Source: Ilyonectria destructans
Taxonomy: Eukaryota; Ascomycota; Sordariomycetes; Hypocreales; Nectriaceae
Direction of reading: 5' to 3'
Length of the DNA stretch: 64,000 bases
NCBI GenBank assembly: GCA_020740775.1
Contig: JAHEWK010000006.1
Location: 1,674,001 to 1,738,000, forward strand
Positions 31,234-42,514 of the stretch are shown here, piece after piece (within the stretch, counting starts at the first letter, position 1; each line of letters starts with the position of its first letter). The position numbers and the translations under genes were made by a program. The notes beneath the pieces were generated by a model that saw nothing but the letters and a program-made list of their open reading frames with translations, was not told where the DNA came from and searched no databases.

Positions 31234-32430
31234 ATGGATAACTACTCTGCTCCTTCCGGCGGCCCTGCCCGTGGCGCCTGCTACTCTTGTGAGTGCCTCT
31301 ATCTGTTCTCCGCGTTGCTTTGGCACTTTGCCTTTTTCTTAGTGCACTTATGGTTGCGCTTGACCCCGACGATTATCACACCGCAATATCTCTTGTCCGA
31401 CTTTTTGCTTTTCTCAGTCTCGGGGAAATCTTGCGCCACTTGCTCGGCGAGCCGGCAGATGCAATGCAGGACACCAATAATCGACAAAGATGCGGATCCC
31501 CGACGCGTTACGCTTGTCAATTGGTTGTGACCCATATATCGACTAGATATTTTGGCCTGTTTTTGGACTGATTCATCAATTTTCCTCAACCTATTTTTTC
31601 ACATGCCACTCGATTTCTTGATGATAAGATGTACTAATCTGTGGATGCAGGCGGCAATGCCGGTCACCAGGCCCGCGACTGCCCCACCAAGGGTCCTGCT
31701 AAGTGGTATGCATTCTTTGTCAATCCCCCCCGTTGATGAATTCCAACTAACAATAATCAGCTACAACTGTGGTGGTATGTTTCCTTTGATAGCATTCATT
31801 AGTGTGATTTGAGAGCTAACATCTGTTACCTTGAAGGCGAGGGCCACATGAGTATGTCACAAAACCCCCGAGTTGCCCTAACTACGTGCTAATCAACTTA
31901 TAGGCCGCGATTGCTCCGAGCCCGCCAAGGACAACAAGTCCTGCTACAAGTGCGGCCAGCCCGGCCACATCTCTCGCGACTGCCCCATGGGCGGAGGTGG
32001 CGGCGGCGGTGGCCAGTCCACTGAGTGCTACAAGGTGAGAATATCCTGATTTGACAAGGAAGGCGGTCAACTAACAAGATTTAGTGCGGTGAGATGGGCC
32101 ACATCGCCCGCAGCTGCACCAAGGCTGGATTTAACAACTCCTACGGTGGTGGTGCTGGCGGCGGTGGTTTCGGTGGCGGCGCTGGCGGCGCTGGCAAGAC
32201 CTGCTACTCTTGCGGCGGCTACGGCCACATGTCCCGTATGTTACGCCTCTCATCCCCTGGTTGACGCTGCTAATATAAATCTAGGCGAGTGCGTCAACGG
32301 CATGAAGTGCTACAACTGTGGCGAGTCTGGCCACTACTCCCGCGACTGCCCCAAGGAGTCTGCCGGCGGTGAGAAGATCTGCTACAAGTGCCAGCAGGGT
32401 GGCCACGTCCAGGCTCAGTGCCCCAACTAA
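31234..32430 (+). CDS. GIS2: Seven-knuckle CCHC zinc-finger protein, CNBP/Gis2 type
   Basis: Cytosolic single-stranded nucleic-acid-binding protein; yeast Gis2 binds mRNAs and associates with translating ribosomes. Seven exons: 31234-31288, 31651-31705, 31761-31774, 31837-31851, 31904-32034, 32085-32235 and 32285-32430, giving 188 residues. All introns are GT-AG and all phases fit. Seven CX2CX4HX4C knuckles: [84 protein letters not shown] and [14 protein letters not shown]. Gly-rich linkers follow knuckles 3 and 4, the latter with RGG-poor GGGFGGG sequence. The count of seven matches Gis2. Exons 3 and 4 are 14 and 15 nt, and several introns split knuckle codons. Confidence 0.93.
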
Positions 32431-33253
32431 AATGGCGACGAGACTTCTCTTGGTTCACTAACCGAGGGAGGGTTGACGTGGAAGCTTCATGAAGCCCACG
32501 GACGACATTTGTTTTTCCTTTGTTGTGTTTTCTCGACATATTTGACAAGAAGTTCATCTCGCACACGACCTTTACGACCATTAAAAATAGGCGGCTTGCG
32601 ACTCGCGTTGCTCCGACTTCGGCAAGGGCTGCCTACATTCGGCCCTGCGATAGGAACATCTCAGCATTGGATTTCGTCACGTAACGAAAGGCTTCGACGA
32701 AGCATGCGGCTCGACTTTATGGAGAGAGACGGATGGTGACGGTTGATGAGTGACAAGATTACAAAAAAAGCATGATGGCTTGTGAGCAACGTTCTGGGTG
32801 CCCCTGCCTTCTACCCACCACTGGGTCTGGAGAGCAGAAGATGAGAGTATGGGGATTGCTCCTTTGGTAGTCAGGACGAGATGAATTGTGTTGATCCCGA
32901 ATGTCGACGGGAGTCTGATCTTGGTGTGAATGATTGTGTGTCCTGGTGTTGTCGACCCGTTTCCTGCGTTTGCTACGTCGCAGCGCAGATGAAAATTCCG
33001 AGGAGAGACGACAGGTGAGCATTACGGTCACCAAGTTGACCGCGGGGTAGAGTTGAACAAGTTCGAAATATTCGGAATGCAACAAGTCGCCAACTACCGC
33101 GACCCGTTAATACACTTCAACATCACCTGGATCTCGCCACAGGATTAACAATTTCCTCTGGTTGCCGAAAAGGGCTTTCTTGAAAGATTCATGATTGCAA
33201 GGCACCTCAAGCAACTAAAAATACATGACCCGACTCCAACGCGCGACACAATT
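32431..33253. other. Convergent 3' intergenic region
   Basis: About 0.8 kb between the zinc-knuckle and acyl-CoA dehydrogenase genes. The minus frame 32759-33085 has no recognisable content. I see no gene. Confidence 0.5.
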
Positions 33254-34960
33254 TTACAACATGGCCTTGGGGAAATTCCGCATGGCCTGTCTTACGCCGA
33301 GATCACCTAGTACTTCCTCGGCACCACCAAGGATTGCATCGAACTTATACGTCCGATGGAACATTTCGATAAACTTGCCCATGCCCGTCTGGGTGAGACC
33401 GCGGCCACCCCAGATCTGGACGGACTCATCGGCAATCTCGTGAGCCGCACGGGTAGCGCTCATCTTCAACAACCCGATCGGACCCGCGAGATGCTGGGCT
33501 TGCTGCTTGTAGGGCATGTGGCACATTTGATAGGTGATGGTCTCGAGCCAGGACTGGTTGGCTTCGACCAGAGCAATCATCTTGGCGAGTCTGGACGGTG
33601 TTAGTTCTCATCTGGGCTGTGCGCGCTGTTGAGGCTTGGCTTACTTTTGTCGAATGACGGGTTGGTCAATAAGGCGCTTGCCAAAGACCAGGCGCTGGTT
33701 TGACCACTTCAGGCATTCCTCAACTATGGTTCTTGAGATGCGGGTGCTACCACCTGTTCGTCTTCGTTAGCTCTGGACTGGAGATTCGTTGATGGGGATG
33801 ACGTACAAACCATGGCCCATCGCTCGTGATTGAAGTTGCTGAGGATGACGTGAATGCCCTTGTTCTCCTCTCCCAATAGATTTTCAACAGGGACCTTGAC
33901 GTTGTCGAAGGTAATGTAGGCGGTGCCAGCAGCTGCAGAGTAGGATGTCTTGATCGGCTTGGTCTCGACGCCTTCGCCCCGCTCGATGAGGAGCACGCTC
34001 AGGTGCTTACCGGTTCTCACACCCGTCACGAAGTAGTCGGACCAAGATCCGTTGGTGATCCACTTCTTCGTTCCGTTGACGATCTGCCTTGTGTTAGGTA
34101 ACTTTTTTTTGTAGATGACGGGCGCAACCTCGACTTACGTAGTGTTTTCCGTCGGGAGTCTTCTCCGCGGTGGTGCGCAGGCCCGCGACATCCGAACCAG
34201 CAAACGCCTCAGTAATAGCTAGACACAGCTTCTTCTTGCCGCTGAAGACCTCGTCGGAAATCTTCTTCTTCCACGCCTCGTCCCGGGCAAAATTCAACAC
34301 GGCCGTCAATCCAATCATCATTCCAGCCATGTTGCCATCTTGGAATCCTCGTGCCATCGCCCGGGACATCTCCTGTGCCACGATCAAGTCGTGGAAGTAG
34401 TCAAACTCCTCGCCCTTGACGACGCCACCCATGAGCTCCACACCGTGCAGGTGCTTGCCCGGGCCAAGGCGCATGTGTAGTATCCCTTCCTTGCTCATGC
34501 GGTCAATCATCTCCTGGCTGATGAATCGCCCCGTGGCCTCGCACTCCTGCGCCTCAGCATAGAGGTAGCGGTCCGTGAACTCGCGAATGGCGCGCTGCAA
34601 TCGGCGATGCGACTCCTTGTAGTAGGGGCTGTGGAAGGACGGCGCCAGCCACAAGGGCTCCGCGTAGGGTACTTCGCTGAGGTCGCCGGGTTGCGGGGTG
34701 ATGACCTGGGGCTTCTCACCCTCGACCGTGCCGATGGCGAGGTCGGCGTACTTGGTGAGGACCTCGTGGCGGTGCAGGTTATAGAAGGCCGTGGTCGCGT
34801 CCTGGCCGGCGACCTGGCGGAGAACGGACTCGCCGCCGGGGTGGGCATCGACGAAGTCGGTGAGGTCGTAGACGGTGCTGTCGATGATGCACCAGAGCGA
34901 GTCTTCGGCGGTGTGGGAGCGAACCTCCTCGCGGGAGAAGGTCGTTTTGGGAGGACTCAT
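33254..34960 (-). CDS. Cytochrome b5-acyl-CoA dehydrogenase fusion
   Basis: Four exons: complement(34139-34960), (33807-34083), (33645-33753) and (33254-33590), introns 53-55 nt, 514 residues. Residues 1-80 form a cytochrome b5 heme domain: DFVDAHPGGESVLRQVAGQD with heme ligand His40, and the second ligand in NLHRHEV (His63 or His65). The rest is an FAD acyl-CoA dehydrogenase: helical N domain, CLAITEAFAGSDVAGLRTTA flavin strand, IVNGTKKWITNG, then the C-terminal helical bundle with QIWGGRGLTQTGMG and GGAEEVLGDLGVRQAM. The fusion would let electrons pass from the flavin to a built-in heme. Such fusions are known in fungi; the substrate is unknown. An in-frame ATG at 35017 would add 19 residues, but MSPPKTTFSREEV fits the b5 family start better. 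No targeting signal is obvious. Confidence 0.9.
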
Positions 34961-35145
34961 GATGGCGAGTGGGCGGAGGTACAGGTGATGTGTGTGAAGG
35001 ATGTGTACGGACAGCAATGTTCTGTGTAAGTGGTCGAAACCTTTGTATCAAATTCAATGCCAATCTGAAGCCAAATAACCTGTAATCGACCCAGAGAGGA
35101 GATGTTATGGAGGAAGAGAGTAGTTATCCCAGCGCGACGAAAGGC
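34961..35145. other. Short gap upstream of the acyl-CoA dehydrogenase
   Basis: The presumed promoter of the dehydrogenase abuts the decayed region; nothing else is seen. Confidence 0.4.
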
Positions 35146-36060
35146 TTAATCTAGCCCATGCCCGAGATCCTCGGGATACACACTTAGACTTGACGGTTGG
35201 GTCGGCCAGGTCGGGTGAGGGGACGCCGGTACCTCGGGAGTTCCCCACATCGTGTTTTTAGTGCCTTCGTGAGGTGAAATGGCGTGAGTTTGATTGGTGC
35301 GAACCTTGGGGCCATACGGGGCGGAGGCACATGATGGAACGAGGAATGGAGAAACCTGGGGTGAGACGCGTTGGATACTTTCTCTGAGCCTCGGCTTGGC
35401 AACAGAGCTCGGACGTCTTATTAATATTTTGTAGAATTTCAAGTAACCCAGAGCAACGAAGTTGGCACCTGGCATTATTTCACTGCTAATATCATCTCCA
35501 GAGCTGAGAGAGCAGTACGCTTTAGTGGAACTGTGGTCTGCAAGCACGTGCCATGCATGGCATTGTTTTGGTGTGGTGATGTCGTCAGTGAAAAGTTCAT
35601 GTAATCCAACATTGATCCAAGTGTATGATGGTAGGATGTCGTTCCAGGTATGTTGGCCCTGGATGCGAAACTTCGTGAAGTCGCCAAACGACTCCCTTGC
35701 AGATTCACCATAGATAATTATATTGGACGGCTCAATGTGTTCGACATCAATTAGATAGCGATACGCAGCAAGGGCTTGATGCTGCTGTTGCGGGAAGATC
35801 CCATCGGGAGCAGTAGTCTAGTCGAGAGAGAGGACACTTAGGTCGATGTTCTTTGACCTGACAACCTCTGTGAGTCGGGAAAAAAGGGAAATCGCCTCGA
35901 GGATGGTCAAAGCTATGCCCTCCCGTACATTACTAACAGAACTGGTCTATTCGTCGATAGTAATGGGGCTTTGTAGAGCTAATACGCGTGAAAGCCTGGC
36001 TCTAAAATCTCGATGCAAATATTTTCTCGGGCATGTTTGAAACCGCGGTGAATCGATAAC
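35146..36060 (-). pseudogene. Alpha/beta-hydrolase (esterase/lipase-like) pseudogene
   Basis: A single minus-strand frame is open from about 36060 to 35146 apart from TAG stops at 35949-35947 and 35820-35818. Reading from about 35880 it gives KNIDLSVLSLD, stop, TTAPDGIFPQQQHQALAAYRYL and IEPSNIIIYGESARESF. This is the pattern of hormone-sensitive-lipase-like hydrolases: a strand ending in D-Y-x-x-A-P, a helix AxxALxYL, then the nucleophile elbow GxSxG. The elbow here reads GESAR, so the last glycine is lost (GGG to AGG would do it). Both stops are TAG, as expected from C-to-T change of CAG. No HGGG oxyanion motif can be read. The C-terminal part is not recognisable. Probably inactivated by RIP, by inference. 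Confidence 0.6.
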
Positions 36061-36436
36061 TCGTTGAACATCTTGAGGCATCAAACGTTGGCGGATCACG
36101 GAGAAGGGTAGAGCACACATGCTGCCCGAATTTATGAGCCTTATTACCGTGTCAACTCGATAAATTGGCCCTGTTTTTATGGACTAAAGCTAAGCTTTAT
36201 AAGACTTAGATATCCTAAATCATTAGGTATATAAAAGCCCGAAGGCAATAAATGGGGGAAGAATTCAGGGCCAATTTACTGAGCCGATACGGTACTGGTA
36301 CGACTTCTGAACGCATCCGGCCCCGCCGTAGCCCTAGTGGCGTAATCCGCCTGATTGGACCTATGCCGAGTTACGGGAATATTATTGACACGAAACTTGC
36401 ATTACTCCTCCCCACCGGGTCTTTTCAAAGGCTTAC

Positions 36437-36688
36437 GGAATTACCCCAGCGCTAACAGGGATGGGGCTAGATGTCTGGCATTTCTCAGTCTCTCGTTTCG
36501 GCTTCTGGGATACAGGATCCTTGACTAGACTACGGAGTGTACATGACGTTGGTGTAGCTTGAGTAGGCCTGCGCCGAGACGGAGCTGCGGGGAATATTAG
36601 AGATCGATACGTCAGTGTCCCCAATTCCCCACCGCGTCTTGCATCTACCACCGGAATTACCCTAGCACTAATGGGAATGAGGCTACAT
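36437..36688. repeat. Diverged 36-bp direct repeat, transition-biased
   Basis: Copies at 36437-36472 and 36653-36688 match at 29 of 36 positions. Six of the seven differences are transitions (C/T or G/A). This bias is the mark of RIP on duplicated DNA. It may be part of a larger eroded element. Confidence 0.55.
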
Positions 36689-36860
36689 ATTATACTTCAT
36701 TACAGCGGTGGATAATATAGCGTTGTCAGTCGCCTGCTGAGGCGACTATCTGTAACGTAACACGGAGGTATCATTATGGCACCTCAATAGCAACAACCTA
36801 GGCTGCACAATGAAGTCTACCCATTCATATCGCCTGAGAATTTCTCCAAGTCTTTAGGCT

Positions 36861-37605
36861 CTCATGTTGTCGTGATTACCGGTAAGAGAGGAGCCATCGT
36901 TGATACTAAGCCATAGCTAAAGTATCCCGTGTAGGACCAGCGGGAGTGATTGGCTCATCTATTTCGAAATGCTTCGCCATTGCAGGGGCAATTGTGTATC
37001 TGATGGATTACAATACGGAACCACTTGCCGAATTGGAAAAGACAGGCCTGCACCTCGGGGCAAAAGCTACATTCTCCGGAAGGATAGATGTTGCGAGTTA
37101 TGAGATATGCCAGGATGTTGTAGAGAGGGTCGGTATGGCTGCAGAGATCTGTGATATCTATATTCGCTAATTAGAATCACCAGGTAAATAAGGATTGCGG
37201 AGCCATCGACGTACTTGTCAACGGTGCTGGCGTTGGCCGACTTAGGGTGGTAAGTCCAACGTTTCAATGGTTAAACGCTGAGACTGACATGGGAAATTTT
37301 AGTTCCACAAGCAAGATATAAAATGGTTCTCACGCGGCATGTCGATCAATTTAACCGTCCGCTATTCCTTATGCACATTGTTCTTCCGGACTTTATTGCC
37401 CGCTGTCAAGGCTGTATCATCAATATTGCGTCTCGCTATGGAACTGTCGGCACTCCCTTAACGTGCGACTATAACTCTAGCAAATAAGCCTTAATCCGTC
37501 TCACACAATGCATGTAGATAGAAGTTGACATGTACCAGGCAGATGACGTGCACATGTATGCTCTGCACCCTGGTGGAATTAAATCGACAGTGTCTACTAG
37601 TATGT
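36861..37605 (+). pseudogene. Short-chain dehydrogenase pseudogene
   Basis: The SDR order is readable along the strand: SHVVVITG, split by a putative 53-nt intron (36882-36934) from GPAGVIGSSISKCFAIAGAI (cofactor loop), then AIDVLVNGAGVG, FLMHIVLPDFIARCQGCIIN, IASRYGTVGTPL, the catalytic DYNSSK, and IRLTQCM followed by EVDMYQADDVHMYALHPGGI. TAA at 37485-37487 directly after the catalytic Lys and TAG at 37515-37517 interrupt the frame. Both are one C-to-T step from Gln codons (CAA, CAG). Several splice junctions no longer join cleanly and no C terminus can be read. Clearly a dead gene; in life it would have been an NAD(P)-dependent reductase of the secondary-metabolism type. Confidence 0.72.
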
Positions 37606-38391
37606 GCCCCTGGTTGACCCTTGGATCAGCTTCGGGCCATGCAGCCTGCGAAGTGAGCCCGTGTCAAACGGCCCTGTGACAGCTGTGCACGGCATGATTC
37701 CATTAGTCCTATAGACTTGATTCATATATGACTAAATGCTACCCTAGGTCTGGCTTTTGATAATAAGCCTGAACGGCACAGCTCCTCTTTTTCGGGACTG
37801 GTATCGTGATGATATATCTACCATGAGCAAATACAAGCCATCGACGGTTCCACTTCCACCGATCATAAAGCTAATGCATTCGCTCCCGTGCTACTAGCAC
37901 GAACATTTGACAAATGCAACAATGTGCAATCTTGACATTCCGACCGCATCTATCTAGCGGCCCAGCTGGCTACCTGGAGGCTTCGGGTACCTGCGTAAAG
38001 GCACTAATGCCAACGGAGGAGCGATGGTATTTGTTGACAAACTTCACGGCCTGGGTCACTAGTCCACCAGCACAGAGCAGCCACGAAGGAATCGAGGCAT
38101 CATGACAGCGATCTTAATTGGGAAAGAAGGAGTGGAGCGACATTTGAAGCGGAGAAAAAATTATTTGACCTGTATCAATGTACCTATTCGACGATGATGT
38201 GGTGCCACTCATTCTTTTCTTCTCTGTATTGAGACAACGACTCACCCGCAACCCCAGTACGCATCTTGTCTAGTCGGCGCTACTGCAAACCAGATTCTAG
38301 TCGACGTCCTGGGAGCCACCTTATACTTTCCCTTGGCGTTCCAATTCCTAGTCCTGAAACTTGGAGTGTTCGAATATCACTAACCTAAATA
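37606..38391. other. Decayed AT-rich intergenic stretch
   Basis: This continues the compositional character of the pseudogene island up to the 3' end of the HET gene. The plus frame 37914-38105 has no recognisable content. It may hold the lost C terminus of the dehydrogenase. Confidence 0.4.
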
Positions 38392-40724
38392 TCATGACAG
38401 AACAAACGTCTCTAGCTCTAATCCCCTTTCTACCAAAGCCTCCGGCGACATTCGTGGGTCGGAATTCACGATTCGCCCATCTTTTGTGTTTTTGAAGAAG
38501 TCTATGACCTCAGGGTCATCTCCGTTCAAACTTCGCCCGAGGTCGTCAAGTGGGATCCTCTCCCAGTCAGAGAGCGGCCCTAGCCTGGGATCCTCAGGCG
38601 TCAGCTTGTAGGTGTCTGCGTTGAAGTATTGATTGGAACTTCGAAACTCCTGGTCCCTGTTTGCGTGCACTTGTACGCGCCACGGGGACGGAAGAGGTCC
38701 GAGGAGGGCCTGGGAGTCTTGTAGATCGTAGACGAAGCTGTGACTAAGGAAATGGTAGGTTCCATCAGAGGCGGGACGAATGACTAACGGCCGATCACAG
38801 CCAAGGATCACGTAAACCACATCGCCTGGGCTCATTAGAATGCACTTAGTTCACTCCCAAGGGCCGAATTCTTACCAGGCTGACATGTAGGTGGGCCGAG
38901 ACCGATACTTCCTCCCGCAGTCTTGAAGAGCGAGCGTCCTTCGCATCGTTTAAACAGAATGTGATCTAGATACTCTCCGAAATTCAACGCCTTCTTTGGT
39001 TGAGTAGCAGTTGAAAAGACTTTGTTTCGGAGATATCTCTTCAGTTCTGCCAAGGTAGGCCAGCCCTCTTCGGTTGGATGTCGCTCGCGAATGCAGTATT
39101 GGAACAAGGTGATGGCGTACGCATCAAAAAGAGACCCTCCGCCACAGTATGAAGCGCTGAAGAGGTCATCTGGTTCCCAGGACCGGATAGTTCTGAGCGC
39201 TCCTAATCCACTCGGGGGAGCACAGTCCCCAACCCACTGAATGGTATCGAAACGAATTCCCTTGACCATGAGCTTGTCTGGCGCCTCATAACGGTATTGC
39301 AGCTCCGAACAGCCAGACACAAATTGATAAGCAGAGCTATAGCTGTATGGAAACTTTGGGTATATATCGGGAACCCAGGACGGAGCTTGGATGGTCCTTT
39401 GGTTGGGAGTGCAGCCGAATAGCTCCCATCGGCGAATGATATTTATGTTGATGAGAAATGCGTCTTTGTAAGTATCTGAAACCGATTGTTCGTAGCTGGG
39501 TTCGATTGCGGCCAAGAATTTGGGAGGTGTCATTGCAAGCATGCCATATACCTTGTCATGAGGATCGAGGCATGCCCGGTCGCCGTGTCGCATCAGTACT
39601 TGAGCTAGGGGTCTCTCAATTCCGTTCATAATGGAAGTCCTCGCTATTCCTAAAGAAGCCCGACCCTTCGGTATCGATTTCTTATCCAAAATGCACTCAA
39701 TTGCGCGACGGAAAAGAGCCCACGAGATGACGGCACTACCAGCGTGGAGTATGGTCAGGCGGTTGGCCAGCACGATTTCTTGCACTGTCCAGACTCTTGT
39801 GAACCAAGGCCGGCTCACGAGGTCTTCCATTGCCTCCCACTCTTCATTGGTAAATGGGAGATTGATGTCGATGTCGTACCACGTTGGTTCATCGGCACCA
39901 GGCGACGTCAGTCGGAAGCCATCAAGAGTGGTCTCAACCTGAGCGCCCACATGGGCTAATAGCGAAATTGCAACAGAACTGCCGTTTTCCTCAGGTCCGA
40001 GCCAAACGACGACACGCGTGGTCAAGCTATACATCTTGGAGAGGCATTTTACTGCCACGGCTTTTTCATCGGGATCTTTTTGGTTGATACAAATGACGTC
40101 CACCCACAGGGTTCGTGGCTTGTCCTCATATCTGAGATGATGGAGAGCCGAGGCAATATTCTGACCTAACTTGAACGAACCAATGGTTCCTCCACTGGCG
40201 GTTTCCACAAAGGCTGGCTCAGGATCGTCTTGGGGCCCCCAAACGTAGGAGAGACAGTCAAAAGCTGGTTCGCGGGCCCAGATCTCACTGTCCGGTTCAA
40301 GGACGTATAATGAAAGATCCATTTTGGGGTCAGGATGGATCCAAGTTGTCCGAAACTCGTCATCGTCGTCATACTCATAGTCTGAGCCCGGGTAGCTATG
40401 CCCTGCGTCAGATATATGCTCAACATCTTCGGGGTCGTAACAGAAGAGGTATTTGCCCTCGGGAGTTTCGAAGACTTCCCAGCCAGTGGAGACGGTCTTT
40501 TGCAGCTCCGAGCGCGAGAGACGAGTCGACTTTTGTTCATCAGGTTGCTTTAGGAGCACATGCGAGATTTGCATTCGAATCTCATCGTTAAACTGGCCAG
40601 GCAGGAGGTGAAGCAGGCGGATTTCGTCCGGCGAGCTAAGTGGAGTATGTTGGTAGGGGCCGATCTCATCAGCCCTCTCCATCTGCCGTTGCTTGTCACT
40701 CATACTGAGAAGTGGCTTCGGCAA
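38392..40724 (-). CDS. HET-domain (heterokaryon incompatibility) protein
   Basis: Exons complement(38876-40724) and complement(38392-38825), 50-nt intron (gtaaga, ctaatg, cccag), 760 residues. The HET domain spans about residues 155-320: FDCLSYVWGPQDDPEP, TLWVDVICINQKDPDEKAVAV, RVVVWLGPEE and RPWFTRVWTVQEIVLA. The C-terminal part has the usual HET-protein ending GLGPPTCQPGDVVYVILGCDRPLVIRP, joined across the intron, which confirms the splice. An acidic N-terminal extension (about 150 residues) precedes the domain. HET proteins mediate allorecognition and regulated cell death on fusion of unlike hyphae; partner and specificity cannot be told. MSDKQRQM at codon 8 is an alternative start. The gene sits beside a decayed island, as accessory HET genes often do, but its own frame is intact. 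Confidence 0.88.
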
Positions 40725-41071
40725 GAATGGCCGAATAGATTTGAAGCTAATGGGCTAGCCATGGGAAATATCTCCATGTTCAGCCTGACACCCGTATGCA
40801 GCCCAGTCAAGATGTGATGAGTAAACCCCGCACGCTGTGGCCTGGGTGCCGAAAGCCATGTAGGCGAGAGTTGGGCAGGGGTAATGGCCGACATTGTAGC
40901 GAATGAATACAACGCTGCAAAGGCCAACAAGTACATCAAGCAAACCAGAGCCAGATGAACTTGAAGCAAAGGTCTCAAGGCTTGGAGGAGCGGTTGTTTA
41001 CGTCGCTTTCTCCTAGGATCTTGTAGGAATTTGGGCGACAAGGCGCGAAAACCGCCATGCATCATCGTCAC
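40700..41071 (-). CDS. Possible small single-pass membrane protein upstream of HET gene
   Basis: A 123-codon frame: basic N terminus (RRKRRKQ), one hydrophobic helix (LALVCLMYLLAFAALYSFAT), then about 65 polar residues. It overlaps the HET start by 25 nt in another frame. The topology is that of a type II or tail-anchored membrane protein. I recognise no family. It could be a real neighbour, a mis-split exon, or chance. Confidence 0.3.
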   Translation of the reverse strand: MTMMHGGFRALSPKFLQDPRRKRRKQPLLQALRPLLQVHLALVCLMYLLAFAALYSFATMSAITPAQLSPTWLSAPRPQRAGFTHHILTGLHTGVRLNMEIFPMASPLASNLFGHSCRSHFSV

Positions 41072-42514
41072 CCAATTGATTCGTATGTCAAAGGGCTCAC
41101 ACTACATGATCTATGAGAATTGCATCGCCAGAGGTAGAATGTCTGCTTCAAGGCCGAGTCGACCCAACCCTACTCGGCTTTCGTTGAATCTCTCCAGAGT
41201 CCGAGTGAGCCGGGCTGAGAAATGTGTGAATCCTCGCCTTGATTATTATCGAGTCTATCCTTGCTCCTCCCACCTCAACAGACCCTTGTCCTTTAATTCA
41301 ACCCAAAGCCTATAGTCTAGCAGCAGACACAAAATGTCGTTGACCTGCCAAGACTAGTTTAGTAGAACGATAGGGTCGAGATCCACACTGTACTGCGCGG
41401 CACCTTCATCCGCTACCAGTCTCCATAATTGCATCCTCTTAATAAGTGCAGCAAATCCCCAACTGTCCAACAATGCGGCTGTTCCCAGTCTCTTCGTTTT
41501 CCAATATATTTCGACGACCCGTGCCTGTATTGTAAGTCCAACCATTCTTTTTTCTCCAGCAAGCCCCTCACTTCCTGCACTTCCTGCACTTTCCGATAAG
41601 CCAGGCCGGGCCGTGACTCCGCTACTCGTCTTTCCGGGCTAAAGAAGGATCGGACTGGGCCTGGCTTTCCTTTGGACAAACGACGCGTCTCCCCTCCTCC
41701 CCGTGTCCCCATAAGCAGTCAGCCGCCACGGCGATTGGCTTGGCTTACAGTTGCGTCGCCTCTCTTTACTCCTCACTTTACACCCACAACCCACAACCAC
41801 CCGAGGCTCCATTGCAGACATGCAGTGCGCGCCTATATCACGTCGGGTACCGGGCCTAATACAGGATCCTCTGAGGCTCATGCTTGCCTCACTCGGTTCC
41901 CGCCGAGCCTCGCATGGCTCCGAAGCCTCCTTATCGGCCCCGCCCTAGTGGTGGTTGGCCGGCGATTCAAGCTTGGTGTGGTATGGCGGCATTTGCCTGC
42001 GACCTCCTCTCCTCCTGCTGGTCGCTCTGATCCGTCTGCATTATGGTGATACCCGGTTGGACGAGGCTTTCCCTTTTTTATCCGCCTCGGTTTTGCTTTC
42101 TTTGAGCTTTAGTCGGGTGGCTCTGACTCAACTGGCCGGGTCGTGCCCGGCTTGTCTGGGAGCCGCTCTAGACTCGCCGTCCACCAACACAGACACGCGC
42201 ATCCTCGGGATCGATTTCCCTCGTGATCTTCTCCGTCACGATATCTCATCCTATCCCCTTTTTGAGTTGTCATTACTCACGCAGCCTTAATCTCCCGCCT
42301 ACCTTCGGAATTAGCCTCCCCCAACGCCTGGTGACCTCCCTATCAAGCTCCAACCTTATATCCCCCATCAGCCGGCTCAAGTGTAGCTAGCACCTTGCGC
42401 CCACCCCGCCCTTACAGTTACCAACCCGTCCTACTACTGGAAGCCCAGATTGCAACTATTCCCAACATTGTCTTCAAACATATTTATTTTTGCTCTTCAT
42501 CGCCACCGATCAAC
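41072..42514. other. Promoter and leader of the amine oxidase gene
   Basis: 1.4 kb without a supported gene. The frames at 41672-42290 are CT-rich and overlapping and look like leader sequence. The stretch just before 42515 (ttcttcaaacatatttattt... region) is a typical pyrimidine/A-rich fungal leader. Confidence 0.5.

Noticed and set aside
41672..42290. Overlapping plus frames upstream of the amine oxidase
   Set aside because: CT-rich leader composition, no family resemblance, no splice join into the oxidase.
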